From Alteromonadaceae bacterium (GTDB taxonomy: Bacteria > Pseudomonadota > Gammaproteobacteria > Pseudomonadales > Oleiphilaceae): a stretch of 35,725 nucleotides of DNA. How positions within the stretch are numbered: the first letter of the stretch is position 1; every line of letters begins with the position of its first letter. Below are positions 14,817-23,373 of this stretch, piece by piece. Location of the stretch: the NCBI GenBank assembly GCA_013393545.1, contig JABXHG010000005.1, positions 1-35,725 on the forward strand, in the 5' to 3' direction. The position numbers and the translations under genes were made by a program. The notes under the pieces are model-generated. The model was not told the origin of the DNA. It saw nothing but the letters and a program-made list of their open reading frames with translations, and did no database searches.

Positions 14817-17717
14817 ATGTCTGAGCCTTGGAGTGAAATGCCGTCGATGTTGGCCGAAAACGTGTCGGGTTGCTGGCCTGCGGTATTTCCGGAGCAGGTG
14901 CCGGCCTGGCTGTTGGAAAGCGGCCTGTCGGAAACCGATATCGCCGAGGCTCTGGCCCGCAGCCTGTTTCTGCGCGAGGCTCTGGAACGCCACCCCGAAC
15001 AGGTCGAAGGGGCGGTAAAGGCCCGCCCGCTGACCGAGCCAACCACCGAGCAATGGCTGGCGGACCGTTGGGCCAGTTTTCTGGAGAGCGTCGACAGTGA
15101 ACCGGCCCTGCACGCAGCCCTCCGGCAATTTCGCCGCGAAGCCCAGTTTCGCATTATCTGGCGTGACCTGATGCGCTGGGCCGACCTGCACGAGACCATG
15201 GCCGCCGCCAGCATGCTGGCGGACACTTGCATTGATGGCGCTTTGAGCTGGCTGTACGAAAAAGCCTGCGAAGAATTCGGCACCCCCTACGGAGCGGACC
15301 CGGTCACCGGAGAAGACGTACCCCAAAAACTGGTGGTGCTGGGCATGGGCAAGCTTGGCGGCCGCGAACTGAATGTGTCCTCCGATATTGACCTGATTTT
15401 CGGCTTCCCGTCCAAGGGCGAAACCCGTGGCGGGCGCCGGGCGCTGGATAACCAGCAGTTCTTCGTGCGCCTTGGCCAGCGGTTGATTCAGGCGCTGGAC
15501 CAGATTACCGCTGACGGCTTTGTGTTCCGTACCGACATGCGCTTGCGCCCCTATGGTCAGAGCGGCGCCCTGGCGCTCAGTTTCGCCGCGCTGGAAACCT
15601 ATTACCAGGACCAGGGCCGTGACTGGGAGCGCTACGCCATGGTCAAGGCCCGCGTGGTGGCCGGCGACCAGCGCGCTGGTGAGGTGTTGATGGAAACCCT
15701 GCGCCCGTTTGTTTACCGCAAGTACATTGATTTCAGCGCCTTTGAATCGCTGCGGGCGATGAAAGCGATGATCAGCCGCGAAGTGCGCCGTAAGGGGCTG
15801 GAAAATAACATCAAACTGGGCAGCGGCGGCATTCGGGAAATCGAGTTTGTGGTGCAGGCCTTCCAGCTAATTCGGGGCGGCCGTGACCGGGAGCTTCAGC
15901 AGCGCGAATTGCTGACCATTCTCAAAGAGCTTGAAGAACTGGAGTTGCTGCCTTCACCCGTGGTGAAAGAGCTTCGTGAAGCCTATATCTTCCTGCGTAA
16001 TCTGGAGCACGCCCTGCAGGGCATGGAAGACAAACAGACCCAGATCCTTCCGGAAGACGCGCTCTCCCAGGCCCGTGTAGCCCGCATCATGGGCTTTGAC
16101 GACTGGGCTGCTTGCCAGCAGGCGCTGGCGGAGCATCGGGAAAAAGTGGCCAAACACTTCGCCAACATTATCGCGACCGAAGACGAGGATGAACAGGAAG
16201 AGTCCCAGGTAGACGACGGTTGCTTTGAGCTGTGGCTGGATGAAATGGACGAATCCCATGCACTGGAGTGGCTGGCGGAGCAGGGCTTCGAAAATCCGGA
16301 AGACAGCTACAAACGCCTGAAAGAGCTACGTGAAAGCCGCACGGTGACCGGCCTGCAGACACAGGGCCGAAAACGCCTGAACCAGTTCATGCCGATGCTG
16401 TTGAGCGCGTTGGCTGAGGTGGGAGACAGCTCACAAACTCTGGAGCGGGTGTTGCAGCTGGTGGAAGCCATTCTGCGGCGTACCGCTTATATGGTTTTGC
16501 TGCTGGAAAACCCGGGCGCTCTCACGCAGCTGGTGCGTTTGTGCAGCGAAAGCCCCTGGATTGCCAGCCTGCTGGCGGAAACGCCGCTCTTGCTGGACGA
16601 ACTGCTGAACGCAGAAAACCTGTACAGCCCCCCCACCAAGGATGAGTTGCAGGACGAGCTGCGCCAGCAAATGCTGCGCATTCCGTTTGAAGACCTCGAA
16701 GAGCAGATGGAATCGCTGCGCCATTTCAAAAAAGCCCACATCCTGCGGGTAGCGGCATCCGAATTGAAGGGCACCCTGCCGCTGATGAAAGTGAGTGATT
16801 ACCTCACCTGGATTGCCGAAGTAGTGCTGGACCACGTGGTGGAGGTGGCGTTTGCCAACCTGGTCAGCCGCCACGGCTATCCGCGCCGGGCCGACGGCAG
16901 CGCCTGTGATACCGATTTCGCGATTATTGGCTACGGCAAACTGGGGGGTATTGAACTGGGCTACACCTCGGACCTGGACCTGGTGTTCGTCCACAAGGCG
17001 GATCCGCAGCAGTCGACAGATGGCGATAAACCGCTCGACAATGCTGTGTTCTATACCCGGCTGGGCCAGCGGATTGTGCACATCCTCAATACCCAAACAC
17101 CGTCCGGGCAGTTGTATGAAGTGGATATGCGCCTGCGCCCCTCTGGTAACTCCGGGCTTTTGGTCAGCACCCTGCAGGCGTTCGAGAAGTATCAGCAGAA
17201 TGATGCCTGGACCTGGGAGCACCAGGCACTGGCTCGTGCCCGTGGAGTGGCCGGCTGCAAGGATACCCTGGCCGGATTCGAAAAAATTCGCCACGACATT
17301 CTGTGCCAGCAGCGGGATAAAACTGCTTTGCGGGAAGAAGTGGTGAAAATGCGCGAAAAAATGCGCGACACCCTCGGCACGCCAGAATCGAAGCGAGCGG
17401 AGGTGTTCCACATCAAGCACGACAACGGCGGCATTATCGATATCGAGTTTCTGGTGCAGTACCTGATGCTGGCCTGGAGCGCGGAGTATCCGGAATTGAC
17501 CGGATATTCAGACAATATCCGCCAGATGGAGGAACTCGGCCGCGTGGGCATTCTCCCGGTGGAAGACACGGAAAAGCTGCGCGAAGCCTTCATCACCCTG
17601 CGCTCCACCATTCACCGCCGGGCTCTGCAAAACCTGAACAGCCAGGTGGAAGGCGATGCCTTCCCCGAGGAGCGGGCCTACATACAAAGTATGTGGCAAA
17701 AAGTGATGCTGGATTAA
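14817..17717 (+). CDS. glnE: Bifunctional glutamine synthetase adenylyltransferase/deadenylase
   Basis: A 966-residue enzyme (E. coli 946) that attaches AMP to a glutamine-synthetase tyrosine and removes it, shutting down or restoring glutamine synthesis according to PII status. The N-terminal deadenylase half has the nucleotidyltransferase motif GMGKLGGRELNVSSDIDL (176-193), and the C-terminal adenylylase half repeats it as GYGKLGGIELGYTSDLDL (about 704-721). Both metal-binding DxD motifs are intact. GGGGAG lies before the ATG. TATAAC at 14789-14794 may be its -10 box, but the -35 is poor. It diverges from the K+ channel gene and precedes ilvE by 101 bases. Confidence 0.97.
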   Translation: MSEPWSEMPSMLAENVSGCWPAVFPEQVPAWLLESGLSETDIAEALARSLFLREALERHPEQVEGAVKARPLTEPTTEQWLADRWASFLESVDSEPALHAALRQFRREAQFRIIWRDLMRWADLHETMAAASMLADTCIDGALSWLYEKACEEFGTPYGADPVTGEDVPQKLVVLGMGKLGGRELNVSSDIDLIFGFPSKGETRGGRRALDNQQFFVRLGQRLIQALDQITADGFVFRTDMRLRPYGQSGALALSFAALETYYQDQGRDWERYAMVKARVVAGDQRAGEVLMETLRPFVYRKYIDFSAFESLRAMKAMISREVRRKGLENNIKLGSGGIREIEFVVQAFQLIRGGRDRELQQRELLTILKELEELELLPSPVVKELREAYIFLRNLEHALQGMEDKQTQILPEDALSQARVARIMGFDDWAACQQALAEHREKVAKHFANIIATEDEDEQEESQVDDGCFELWLDEMDESHALEWLAEQGFENPEDSYKRLKELRESRTVTGLQTQGRKRLNQFMPMLLSALAEVGDSSQTLERVLQLVEAILRRTAYMVLLLENPGALTQLVRLCSESPWIASLLAETPLLLDELLNAENLYSPPTKDELQDELRQQMLRIPFEDLEEQMESLRHFKKAHILRVAASELKGTLPLMKVSDYLTWIAEVVLDHVVEVAFANLVSRHGYPRRADGSACDTDFAIIGYGKLGGIELGYTSDLDLVFVHKADPQQSTDGDKPLDNAVFYTRLGQRIVHILNTQTPSGQLYEVDMRLRPSGNSGLLVSTLQAFEKYQQNDAWTWEHQALARARGVAGCKDTLAGFEKIRHDILCQQRDKTALREEVVKMREKMRDTLGTPESKRAEVFHIKHDNGGIIDIEFLVQYLMLAWSAEYPELTGYSDNIRQMEELGRVGILPVEDTEKLREAFITLRSTIHRRALQNLNSQVEGDAFPEERAYIQSMWQKVMLD

Positions 17718-17747
17718 TGAAAATCGCCACATGGTTAGCAGGCTAAA

Positions 17748-17777
17748 TTTATTTCCGGCGGACTTTCCTGCTAAAAT
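17748..17777 (+). promoter_or_regulatory. Probable ilvE promoter
   Basis: An extended -10 TGCTAAAAT (17769-17777) stands 42 bases before the ilvE ATG. TTTATT (17748-17753), 18 bases further upstream, is a plausible weak -35. Confidence 0.5.
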
Positions 17778-17818
17778 GCTTGGTCCCCGAAAAACCGCTT
17801 AATCAGGAGCAGAAAACA

Positions 17819-18745
17819 ATGTCGATGGCTGATCGCGATGGCCTTATCTGGCTGGATGGTGAAATGGTTCCCTGGCGGGAAGCCAAAACCCACGTACTCA
17901 CCCATACCCTTCATTACGGCCTTGGCTGCTTTGAAGGCGTGCGTGCCTACAACACCGCGAACGGCCCGGCCATTTTCCGCCTGAAAGAGCACACCGACCG
18001 CTTGTTCCGCTCGGCACACATCCTGAACATGAAGATGCCGTTCACTAAAGAGGAACTGAACGAAGCCCAGTGCGCAGCGGTTCGTGAAAACAACCTGGAC
18101 GAAGCCTACCTTCGGCCGATGGTTTTCCTGGGCTCCGAAGGCATGGGCCTGCGCGCTGACAACCTGAACAGCCACGTGATGGTCGCCGCCTGGAGCTGGC
18201 CGTCTTACATGTCGCCGGAAGCCAAAGAACTGGGCATCAAGGTGCGTACCTCTTCCTACACCCGCCACCACGTGAACATCACCATGTGCAAGGCGAAGGC
18301 CAACGGCAACTACATCAACGCCATGCTGGCGCTGAACGAAGCCATCTCCGGCGGCGCCGAAGAGGCCCTGTTGCTCGATAACGAGGGTTATGTAGCGGAA
18401 GGTTCCGGCGAGAACATCTTCATCGTCCGCGACGGTGTGCTGCACACCCCGGAGCTGACCTCCTGCCTGGGAGGCATTACGCGCGACACCATCCTCGACT
18501 TCGCCCGCGACATGGGGCTGGAAGTGCGTGAACGCCGGATCACCCGCGATGAAGTCTACATCGCCGAAGAAGCCTTCTTTACCGGTACCGCTGCGGAAGT
18601 ACTGCCCATCCGTGAGCTGGACGGCCGTCAGATTGGCGAAGGTAAGCGTGGCCCGATCACCGAGAAGCTGCAGGCGAAGTATTTCGCGGCGGTTAAGGGT
18701 GAGCTGCCGGAGCATTCGGATTGGTTGACGTTGGTTAACGGATAA
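17819..18745 (+). CDS. ilvE: Branched-chain amino-acid aminotransferase
   Basis: A pyridoxal-phosphate enzyme making the last step of Leu, Ile and Val synthesis by transamination with glutamate. The product is 308 residues (E. coli 309). It has the N-terminal WLDGEMVPW and LHYGLGCFEGVRAY motifs, the cofactor lysine K160 in KAKANGNY, and AEGSGENIFIV and the TGTAAEVLPI cofactor-binding segment near the end. I start it at ATG 17819, with AGGAG at 17805-17809; the frame is open 13 codons further upstream but without a ribosome site. DUF6165 follows after 14 bases and is probably co-transcribed. It is not part of the liv operon, 10 kb away. Confidence 0.96.
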   Translation: MSMADRDGLIWLDGEMVPWREAKTHVLTHTLHYGLGCFEGVRAYNTANGPAIFRLKEHTDRLFRSAHILNMKMPFTKEELNEAQCAAVRENNLDEAYLRPMVFLGSEGMGLRADNLNSHVMVAAWSWPSYMSPEAKELGIKVRTSSYTRHHVNITMCKAKANGNYINAMLALNEAISGGAEEALLLDNEGYVAEGSGENIFIVRDGVLHTPELTSCLGGITRDTILDFARDMGLEVRERRITRDEVYIAEEAFFTGTAAEVLPIRELDGRQIGEGKRGPITEKLQAKYFAAVKGELPEHSDWLTLVNG

Positions 18746-18759
18746 AGCAGGAATTGACA

Positions 18760-19167
18760 ATGGCAGATGTAATTAAGGTACCGGTATCGTTTGGTGAAGT
18801 TTTAGACAAAATCACCATTCTTGAAATCAAATCCGAGCGTATTAAAGATGAAGCAAAGGTGAAAAACGTTCGCCTGGAGTTGCAAGAACTCAGCAAAACC
18901 TGGGATGAAGCTGTCGCCGAAAAAGCGAGTGATATTGCTGAGCTACGCAAGCAGCTGAAGACTATTAACGAAGAGTTGTGGGTAATCGAAGACGATATCC
19001 GTGATCAGGAAGCCGCTCAGGACTTTGGCCCGCGCTTTATTGAATTGGCGCGCGCGGTGTACGTAACCAACGATAAGCGTGCAGCGATTAAGAAAGAAGT
19101 GAACCTGGCACTTGGTTCGCGGTTTGTGGAAGAGAAGTCCTACCAGGATTACACCGCGAAAAAATAG
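18760..19167 (+). CDS. DUF6165 family protein, function unknown
   Basis: A 135-residue soluble protein. It starts VIKVPVSFGEVLDKITILEIK and continues as mostly charged helices (ERIKDEAKVKNVRLELQEL, LRKQLKTINEELWVIEDDIR), ending in LGSRFVEEKSYQDY; this is the DUF6165 pattern. The ATG at 18760 has AGGA upstream and follows ilvE by 14 bases. The family is often found beside LPS-core glycosyltransferase genes, and here the next gene is a GT9 heptosyltransferase-like gene. A role tied to LPS assembly is a guess from neighbourhood. Confidence 0.8.
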   Translation: MADVIKVPVSFGEVLDKITILEIKSERIKDEAKVKNVRLELQELSKTWDEAVAEKASDIAELRKQLKTINEELWVIEDDIRDQEAAQDFGPRFIELARAVYVTNDKRAAIKKEVNLALGSRFVEEKSYQDYTAKK

Positions 19168-19178
19168 TTTGCGCATTT

Positions 19179-19207
19179 AACCCCTCGCCCCGGGCGGGAG
19201 AGGGGTT
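19179..19207. repeat. Short G+C-rich palindromic intergenic repeat
   Basis: AACCCCTC (19179-19186) and GAGGGGTT (19200-19207) are perfect inverted arms around a CCCCGGGCGGG core, in the gap where DUF6165 and the GT9 gene converge. It looks like the dispersed palindromes common between genes of pseudomonads and relatives, and could act as a weak terminator. A genome-wide copy count would settle this. Confidence 0.45.
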
Positions 19208-19229
19208 GGGGAGAGAGGGACGATCAGCG

Positions 19230-20258
19230 CTAATGTTCAGCCGCCCACTTGTCCAGTATTGCGGTAACGTCTTCCACCGTGACCAGCTCCATCGCACCCT
19301 CAAATTCGGCCTTTGCCCCCCAGCGAGCCTGATCTACTGACTTGCCCGTAAATTTATTTAGGGCTTCAGGATAACGGTTTACGCACCATTTTAACGAGTT
19401 GTAAGGCCCGGAGCGGTGTGGGTTGCTTGCGGCGTAAATGCCAAGAACGTCTGTACCAACAGCGCTGGCAATGTGCGCCGGCCCCGTATCGGGTGCTACG
19501 ACCAAATCAGCATGAGTCATCAGGGCAGTCAGCTGCTTTAGAGTATCTTGTCCGCAGATATTATGAGCCTTGAACTTCATGCTCCTTTCAATCACGGCAC
19601 AATATTCCGCCTCAAACGGCGCTGGGCTGCCCACGAGAATCACATTCATGTCATGGAATTGAATCGCGTGATCACCCAATTGGGCATACCGCTCTGCTGG
19701 CCAATTGCGTAGAGTGTGGCTGGCGCAGGGGCTGATCACCAGGTTTTTTCGGCCGGTAGCCAAGTGAGTGCGGGCAAACTCATGATCCGGGTCCGAAAGC
19801 GGAATTTGCCAACGTGGCGGCGCTGCCTCTAGCCCCAGCGGTTCCAGAAAGCTCGCGAGGCAATCCCTAACGTGCTGCTGGACTGCTGGCGCAATGCGGC
19901 GATCAATGAACAGGCCATGGAGGTCTTTGCTGCGAGCCTTGTCGTACCCGATTTTCAGCTTCGCTGGAATGCAGGCAGCTGCCAGGTTGGCACGGAAAGC
20001 AACCTGCATGTGTAGCAAAGCGTCGAATTTGCGTCCCTTCATTTGCTTGCGAAGTCGCGCATAGCCTTCTCTACCGGTTTTTTTGTCAAAAATGATGAAC
20101 TCGACACCGGGCAGGTCACCAACCAGCTTTGCCTCGATTTTGCCAATCACCCAGGTAATTTTTATACCAGGTAGCTGCTCCTGCAGGCTCAGTACCACTG
20201 GGATAACATGGGTTACGTCGCCGATGGCGGAGAGGCGGAGTATGCAAATGGAGTTCAT
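19230..20258 (-). CDS. Glycosyltransferase family 9 protein, heptosyltransferase-like
   Basis: A 342-residue cytoplasmic GT9 enzyme of the WaaC/WaaF/WaaQ type, which transfer ADP-heptose to the LPS inner core at the inner membrane. The N-terminal RLSAIGDVTHVIPV has the conserved Gly-Asp (D14) of the acceptor site. The C-terminal donor domain shows PCASHTLRNWPAERYAQL and VVAPDTGPAHIASAVGT, with the family's DTGPxH motif. Length is typical (320-350). It is divergent from the Kdo-kinase operon and converges with DUF6165. Whether it is heptosyltransferase I, II or III cannot be told here. Confidence 0.88.
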   Translation of the reverse strand: MNSICILRLSAIGDVTHVIPVVLSLQEQLPGIKITWVIGKIEAKLVGDLPGVEFIIFDKKTGREGYARLRKQMKGRKFDALLHMQVAFRANLAAACIPAKLKIGYDKARSKDLHGLFIDRRIAPAVQQHVRDCLASFLEPLGLEAAPPRWQIPLSDPDHEFARTHLATGRKNLVISPCASHTLRNWPAERYAQLGDHAIQFHDMNVILVGSPAPFEAEYCAVIERSMKFKAHNICGQDTLKQLTALMTHADLVVAPDTGPAHIASAVGTDVLGIYAASNPHRSGPYNSLKWCVNRYPEALNKFTGKSVDQARWGAKAEFEGAMELVTVEDVTAILDKWAAEH

Positions 20259-20415
20259 CAGCTATTGATCTGCTTTAGATTGTGGCTTTGGGCTGTGGAG
20301 CTTTGTCGGCAATCATTGGTAAACTGGTTTCCATTTTAACGTACTCGGGCGTGTCCGTCTTGGCGTGAGTGGATAAGGCGTGCCCCCTTTCAATTTCGGT
20401 GACCGAGGATCCAGC

Positions 20416-21132
20416 ATGGTGGAGTCTGAAATCTGTATCCGAGAAGGGGCTTCGGCAATGCTGATTCACCCGGATTACGAGGGTAGGGTTTCTGAATGCT
20501 GGTTCAATTTCGACTCTTGGGGCGATCAGGCTCGGCCGGTAAGTAGTGGGGGGCGCGGCGGTGCCTGGTTTTTGCAGGCCGGAGATGATCGATTGGTGCT
20601 TCGAGAATATCGTCGAGGCGGGTTGGTGGCGAAATTTTCTCGATACGCCTACGCCTTTACTCGCGAGGCGAGCGTGCGATCCTTTGCGGAATTCCGTTTG
20701 CTGAACGCACTGGTCAGCCAAGGGCTTCCCGTACCCCGGCCGGTTGCAGCCTGGTACCGGAAACTGTCACCGATTCAGTATCGCGCGGCCATCATCATTG
20801 AGCGGTTGGAGAACACGTCACCGCTGGCTAACCTTATTTCCGATCTGGACGGTGAGGCTTGGGCTTCCATCGGAGAAACCATTCGTCGATTTCATGATGC
20901 CGGCGTCATGCATGCAGACCTGAACTGCTTCAATGTACTGGTTCGAGGGAAAGAATACTTTCTGATTGATTTCGACAAGAGCAGGTTGATGACTGGTAGT
21001 GCCCCGGCGCGCTGGAAAGAGGCCAATCTTAATCGCTTCTCACGGTCGCTGGTGAAGGTGGCCGGAGAGGACGCCCGGGCGAAGGTCTGGAATTATTTTA
21101 TGAACGGATACAACAGGGGAATGGCCACTTGA
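20416..21132 (+). CDS. kdkA: 3-deoxy-D-manno-octulosonic acid (Kdo) kinase
   Basis: A 238-residue kinase that phosphorylates Kdo in the LPS inner core using ATP. A phosphate-loop-like GGRGGAW (45-51), then VLREYRRGGLVAK with Arg/Lys (61-73) and the catalytic HADLNCFNVLV (166-176) and metal-binding DFDKSR (185-190) are hallmarks of KdkA within the protein-kinase-like superfamily. Length agrees with H. influenzae KdkA (about 241). I choose ATG 20416, six bases after GAGGA; an in-frame GTG at 20380 would add 12 unlikely residues. It leads the plus-strand LPS operon, and its stop overlaps the TTG of the next gene. Organisms with this enzyme often have a single phosphorylated Kdo. Confidence 0.9.
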   Translation: MVESEICIREGASAMLIHPDYEGRVSECWFNFDSWGDQARPVSSGGRGGAWFLQAGDDRLVLREYRRGGLVAKFSRYAYAFTREASVRSFAEFRLLNALVSQGLPVPRPVAAWYRKLSPIQYRAAIIIERLENTSPLANLISDLDGEAWASIGETIRRFHDAGVMHADLNCFNVLVRGKEYFLIDFDKSRLMTGSAPARWKEANLNRFSRSLVKVAGEDARAKVWNYFMNGYNRGMAT

Positions 21133-22247
21133 CCCATCCACAACAGGGCGGATCGCTTCCATCGATACTTTGTCTAACGGATGCCTGTGATCGTCCGGAG
21201 ACTGAACTCTTTATCGGACTCAGAAAAGCCGGATTCGACGTCGACGTCATGTGTAATCCCAAGGGCCGGAATTATCAGCGTCTCGTCGACGAGGGCATGG
21301 TCGCCTATCCCATGGCCTTGAAGAACCGCTTTGACAAGGACGGCACTGAGGCCATTCGCCAACAACTGGCGAAGAAAAAGTACGATGTCATCCACGCCTA
21401 TAATCCCCGAGCGCTGGCCTGTGGATTGCGGGCTTCCCGGGGCACAGATATCAAGATCGTCGCCTATCGTGGTGTGATCGGTAACATCAGCTTTCTCAAT
21501 CCGGAGTCCTGGATTACGTTCCTGCACCCACGCGTCAGCAAGATTGTCTGTGTGGCCGATGCCATCAAGGATTACCTAGCGAGCCTTCGCTTCCTGTGGA
21601 TGCATATCCCTGAAAGAAAGCTTCAAAGCATCTACAAGGGGCATGACCTGGACTGGTATCAATCGCCCAAGGCTGATCTGACCCAATTTGGAGTTCCTGA
21701 GGACGCCTTTGTGGTCTGCTGCACCGGACGCAATAACCCTCGAAAAGGCTTCGACGACCTCATAGAGGCTATGGATAAGCTGCCAGAGGACGTGAAGGCG
21801 CATGTGCTGCTGGTCGGAGATGTCATTGAAAGCGATGAGATTCAGGCGCAGGCTGCCGCCGCTTCTCACCCCGAGCGCATTCACTTTACAGGGTACCGTA
21901 CCGATGCGCCGGCCATTGCCGCAGCTAGCGATGTGTTTGTGCTTCCTTCTAAGGAAAGGGAGGGCCTGCCCCGAGCGGTTATTGAGGCTATGGTCTATGG
22001 TGTGACGCCGGTGGTGACCAATGTTGGTGGCATGCCAGAGCTCGTGGAGGATGGAGTTAGTGGGTTGGTGGTCTCGCCGGAAAATACCACTGAGCTTTCA
22101 AAGGCCATTGAGCGGCTGTACCGCGACCGGGAACTGGCTGCCTCGCTGGGGCAAGCGGCGCGGCAAAGGATAGCCCGGGATTTTCACACCTCACAGACCG
22201 TCAGGGAGACGGGTGAGTTATACAAAGCACTGACGGGCAGGGGTTGA
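21129..22247 (+). CDS. Glycosyltransferase family 4 protein
   Basis: A 372-residue cytoplasmic GT-B glycosyltransferase, probably for the LPS core. The donor half holds CCTGRNNPRKGFDDLIEAM, then FTGYRTDAPAIAAASDVFVLPS, and the GT4 signature EREGLPRAVIEAM, in which the E-x7-E motif binds the nucleotide sugar. It starts with TTG at 21129, which overlaps the kdkA stop (TTGA) with GGGGA upstream, so translation is coupled. The next gene begins directly after its stop. The sugar and linkage cannot be assigned. Confidence 0.9.
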   Translation: MTHPQQGGSLPSILCLTDACDRPETELFIGLRKAGFDVDVMCNPKGRNYQRLVDEGMVAYPMALKNRFDKDGTEAIRQQLAKKKYDVIHAYNPRALACGLRASRGTDIKIVAYRGVIGNISFLNPESWITFLHPRVSKIVCVADAIKDYLASLRFLWMHIPERKLQSIYKGHDLDWYQSPKADLTQFGVPEDAFVVCCTGRNNPRKGFDDLIEAMDKLPEDVKAHVLLVGDVIESDEIQAQAAAASHPERIHFTGYRTDAPAIAAASDVFVLPSKEREGLPRAVIEAMVYGVTPVVTNVGGMPELVEDGVSGLVVSPENTTELSKAIERLYRDRELAASLGQAARQRIARDFHTSQTVRETGELYKALTGRG

Positions 22248-23309
22248 ATGCGCCGGTATCTGTTTTTTGTCAATCAGCCCTATTCATATTCAATCTTGCG
22301 CCCTCTTCAAGACGAGATTCGACGCCGGGGTGGCGAGGCTGCCTGGTTTGTTGCAGGGTGCTCGACCGCCCCGCTTCAGCCAGACGAGCGTCGTCTTGTA
22401 TCTGTAAAAGAAGTTATGGAGTACAACGCGGACGCGACTTTTGTCCCTGGGGATTGGGTTCCCTATTTTTTTCCGGGCATCAAAGTCGAAGTTTTCCATG
22501 GTATGGCCCGCAACAAACGGGGCCACAGTAGCGAGGACGAGAGCGACCATTACCGTATCCGAGGTTGGTTTGATCTTTACTGCACACATGCGGAGCGGGA
22601 CACCGCCAAGTTCAGGGAACTGGCCGACAAGCATCGCCATTTCTCGGTCGCCCACACCGGTTGGCCAAAGCTGGATCCGTTATTATCCCAACCGCTGCGA
22701 GGCCAGAGAGTTCGGGCAGATGGTGAGCCGCCGGTCGTGTTTTATGCATCAACGTTCAGTCGATCGGTCACTTCTGCGCCAGCTCTGGTAGAGAAAATCG
22801 GAGAGCTCGCCGGAAGCGGTCGCTGGCGATTCATCGTAACGCTACACCCCAAGATGGACCCTGAGATCGTTGAGCAGTATCGAAATCTGGCCAGCGAAAA
22901 CCTGCGCTTTGTGGAGAGCGACGAGGATCTTCTGCCGATACTCCCGGAAGCAGACGTGATGCTGTGTGACACGTCTTCGATCATGTTCGAGTTTATGTTT
23001 CTGGATCGGCCAGTCGTTACCTACAGGACAAAAATGCCGGGGCCTTACCTTATTGATGTGGATGACGTCGGCGAGGTTGAGGCGGCATTGACGAAAGCGA
23101 TGGAATACCCGATTGAGCTGATGGAAGCAACGCGCGCGCTCTGCAACGGGCTTCACAGTTTCCGGGATGGGCGTTCCAGCTCAAGAGTCATGGATGCGGT
23201 TGAAAAATTTATATCGCTAGAGCAATCAGGATTGAAAAAAAAACCATTGAATATATTTAGGAAAATCAAGATTCGTCTGAGACTGCGTAAGGAGCTCCAG
23301 TCGACGTAG
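22248..23309 (+). CDS. CDP-glycerol glycerophosphotransferase-like protein (TagB/TarF type)
   Basis: A 353-residue protein of the Glyphos_transf (TagB/TagF/TarF) GT-B family, which in Gram-positive bacteria moves glycerol-phosphate from CDP-glycerol. Evidence: VFHGMARNKRG (about 82-92), corresponding to the family's conserved W/FHG region; TGWPKLD; VVFYASTFSRS; VTLHPKMDPE; and the C-terminal LCDTSSIMFEFMFLDRPVV (about 240-258), a strong family mark. The C-terminus is basic (RKIKIRLRLRK), suiting membrane contact. It starts immediately after the GT4 stop. Here it may add phosphoglycerol or another phosphate-linked group to the LPS core; no CDP-glycerol synthesis gene is in this window. Confidence 0.82.
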   Translation: MRRYLFFVNQPYSYSILRPLQDEIRRRGGEAAWFVAGCSTAPLQPDERRLVSVKEVMEYNADATFVPGDWVPYFFPGIKVEVFHGMARNKRGHSSEDESDHYRIRGWFDLYCTHAERDTAKFRELADKHRHFSVAHTGWPKLDPLLSQPLRGQRVRADGEPPVVFYASTFSRSVTSAPALVEKIGELAGSGRWRFIVTLHPKMDPEIVEQYRNLASENLRFVESDEDLLPILPEADVMLCDTSSIMFEFMFLDRPVVTYRTKMPGPYLIDVDDVGEVEAALTKAMEYPIELMEATRALCNGLHSFRDGRSSSRVMDAVEKFISLEQSGLKKKPLNIFRKIKIRLRLRKELQST

Positions 23310-23373
23310 TGCTTCGATTGAGAGAGTTCTTGCAAACTACGTCACCGCGGAAAATTCAGTTGGTCGGTCTCTG

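Noticed and set aside
16431..17420. 329-codon open frame opposite glnE
   Set aside because: Shadow of a highly conserved coding region; no recognisable motif.
17771..18760. 329-codon open frame opposite ilvE
   Set aside because: Covers ilvE almost exactly on the other strand, and its composition is that of an antisense frame.
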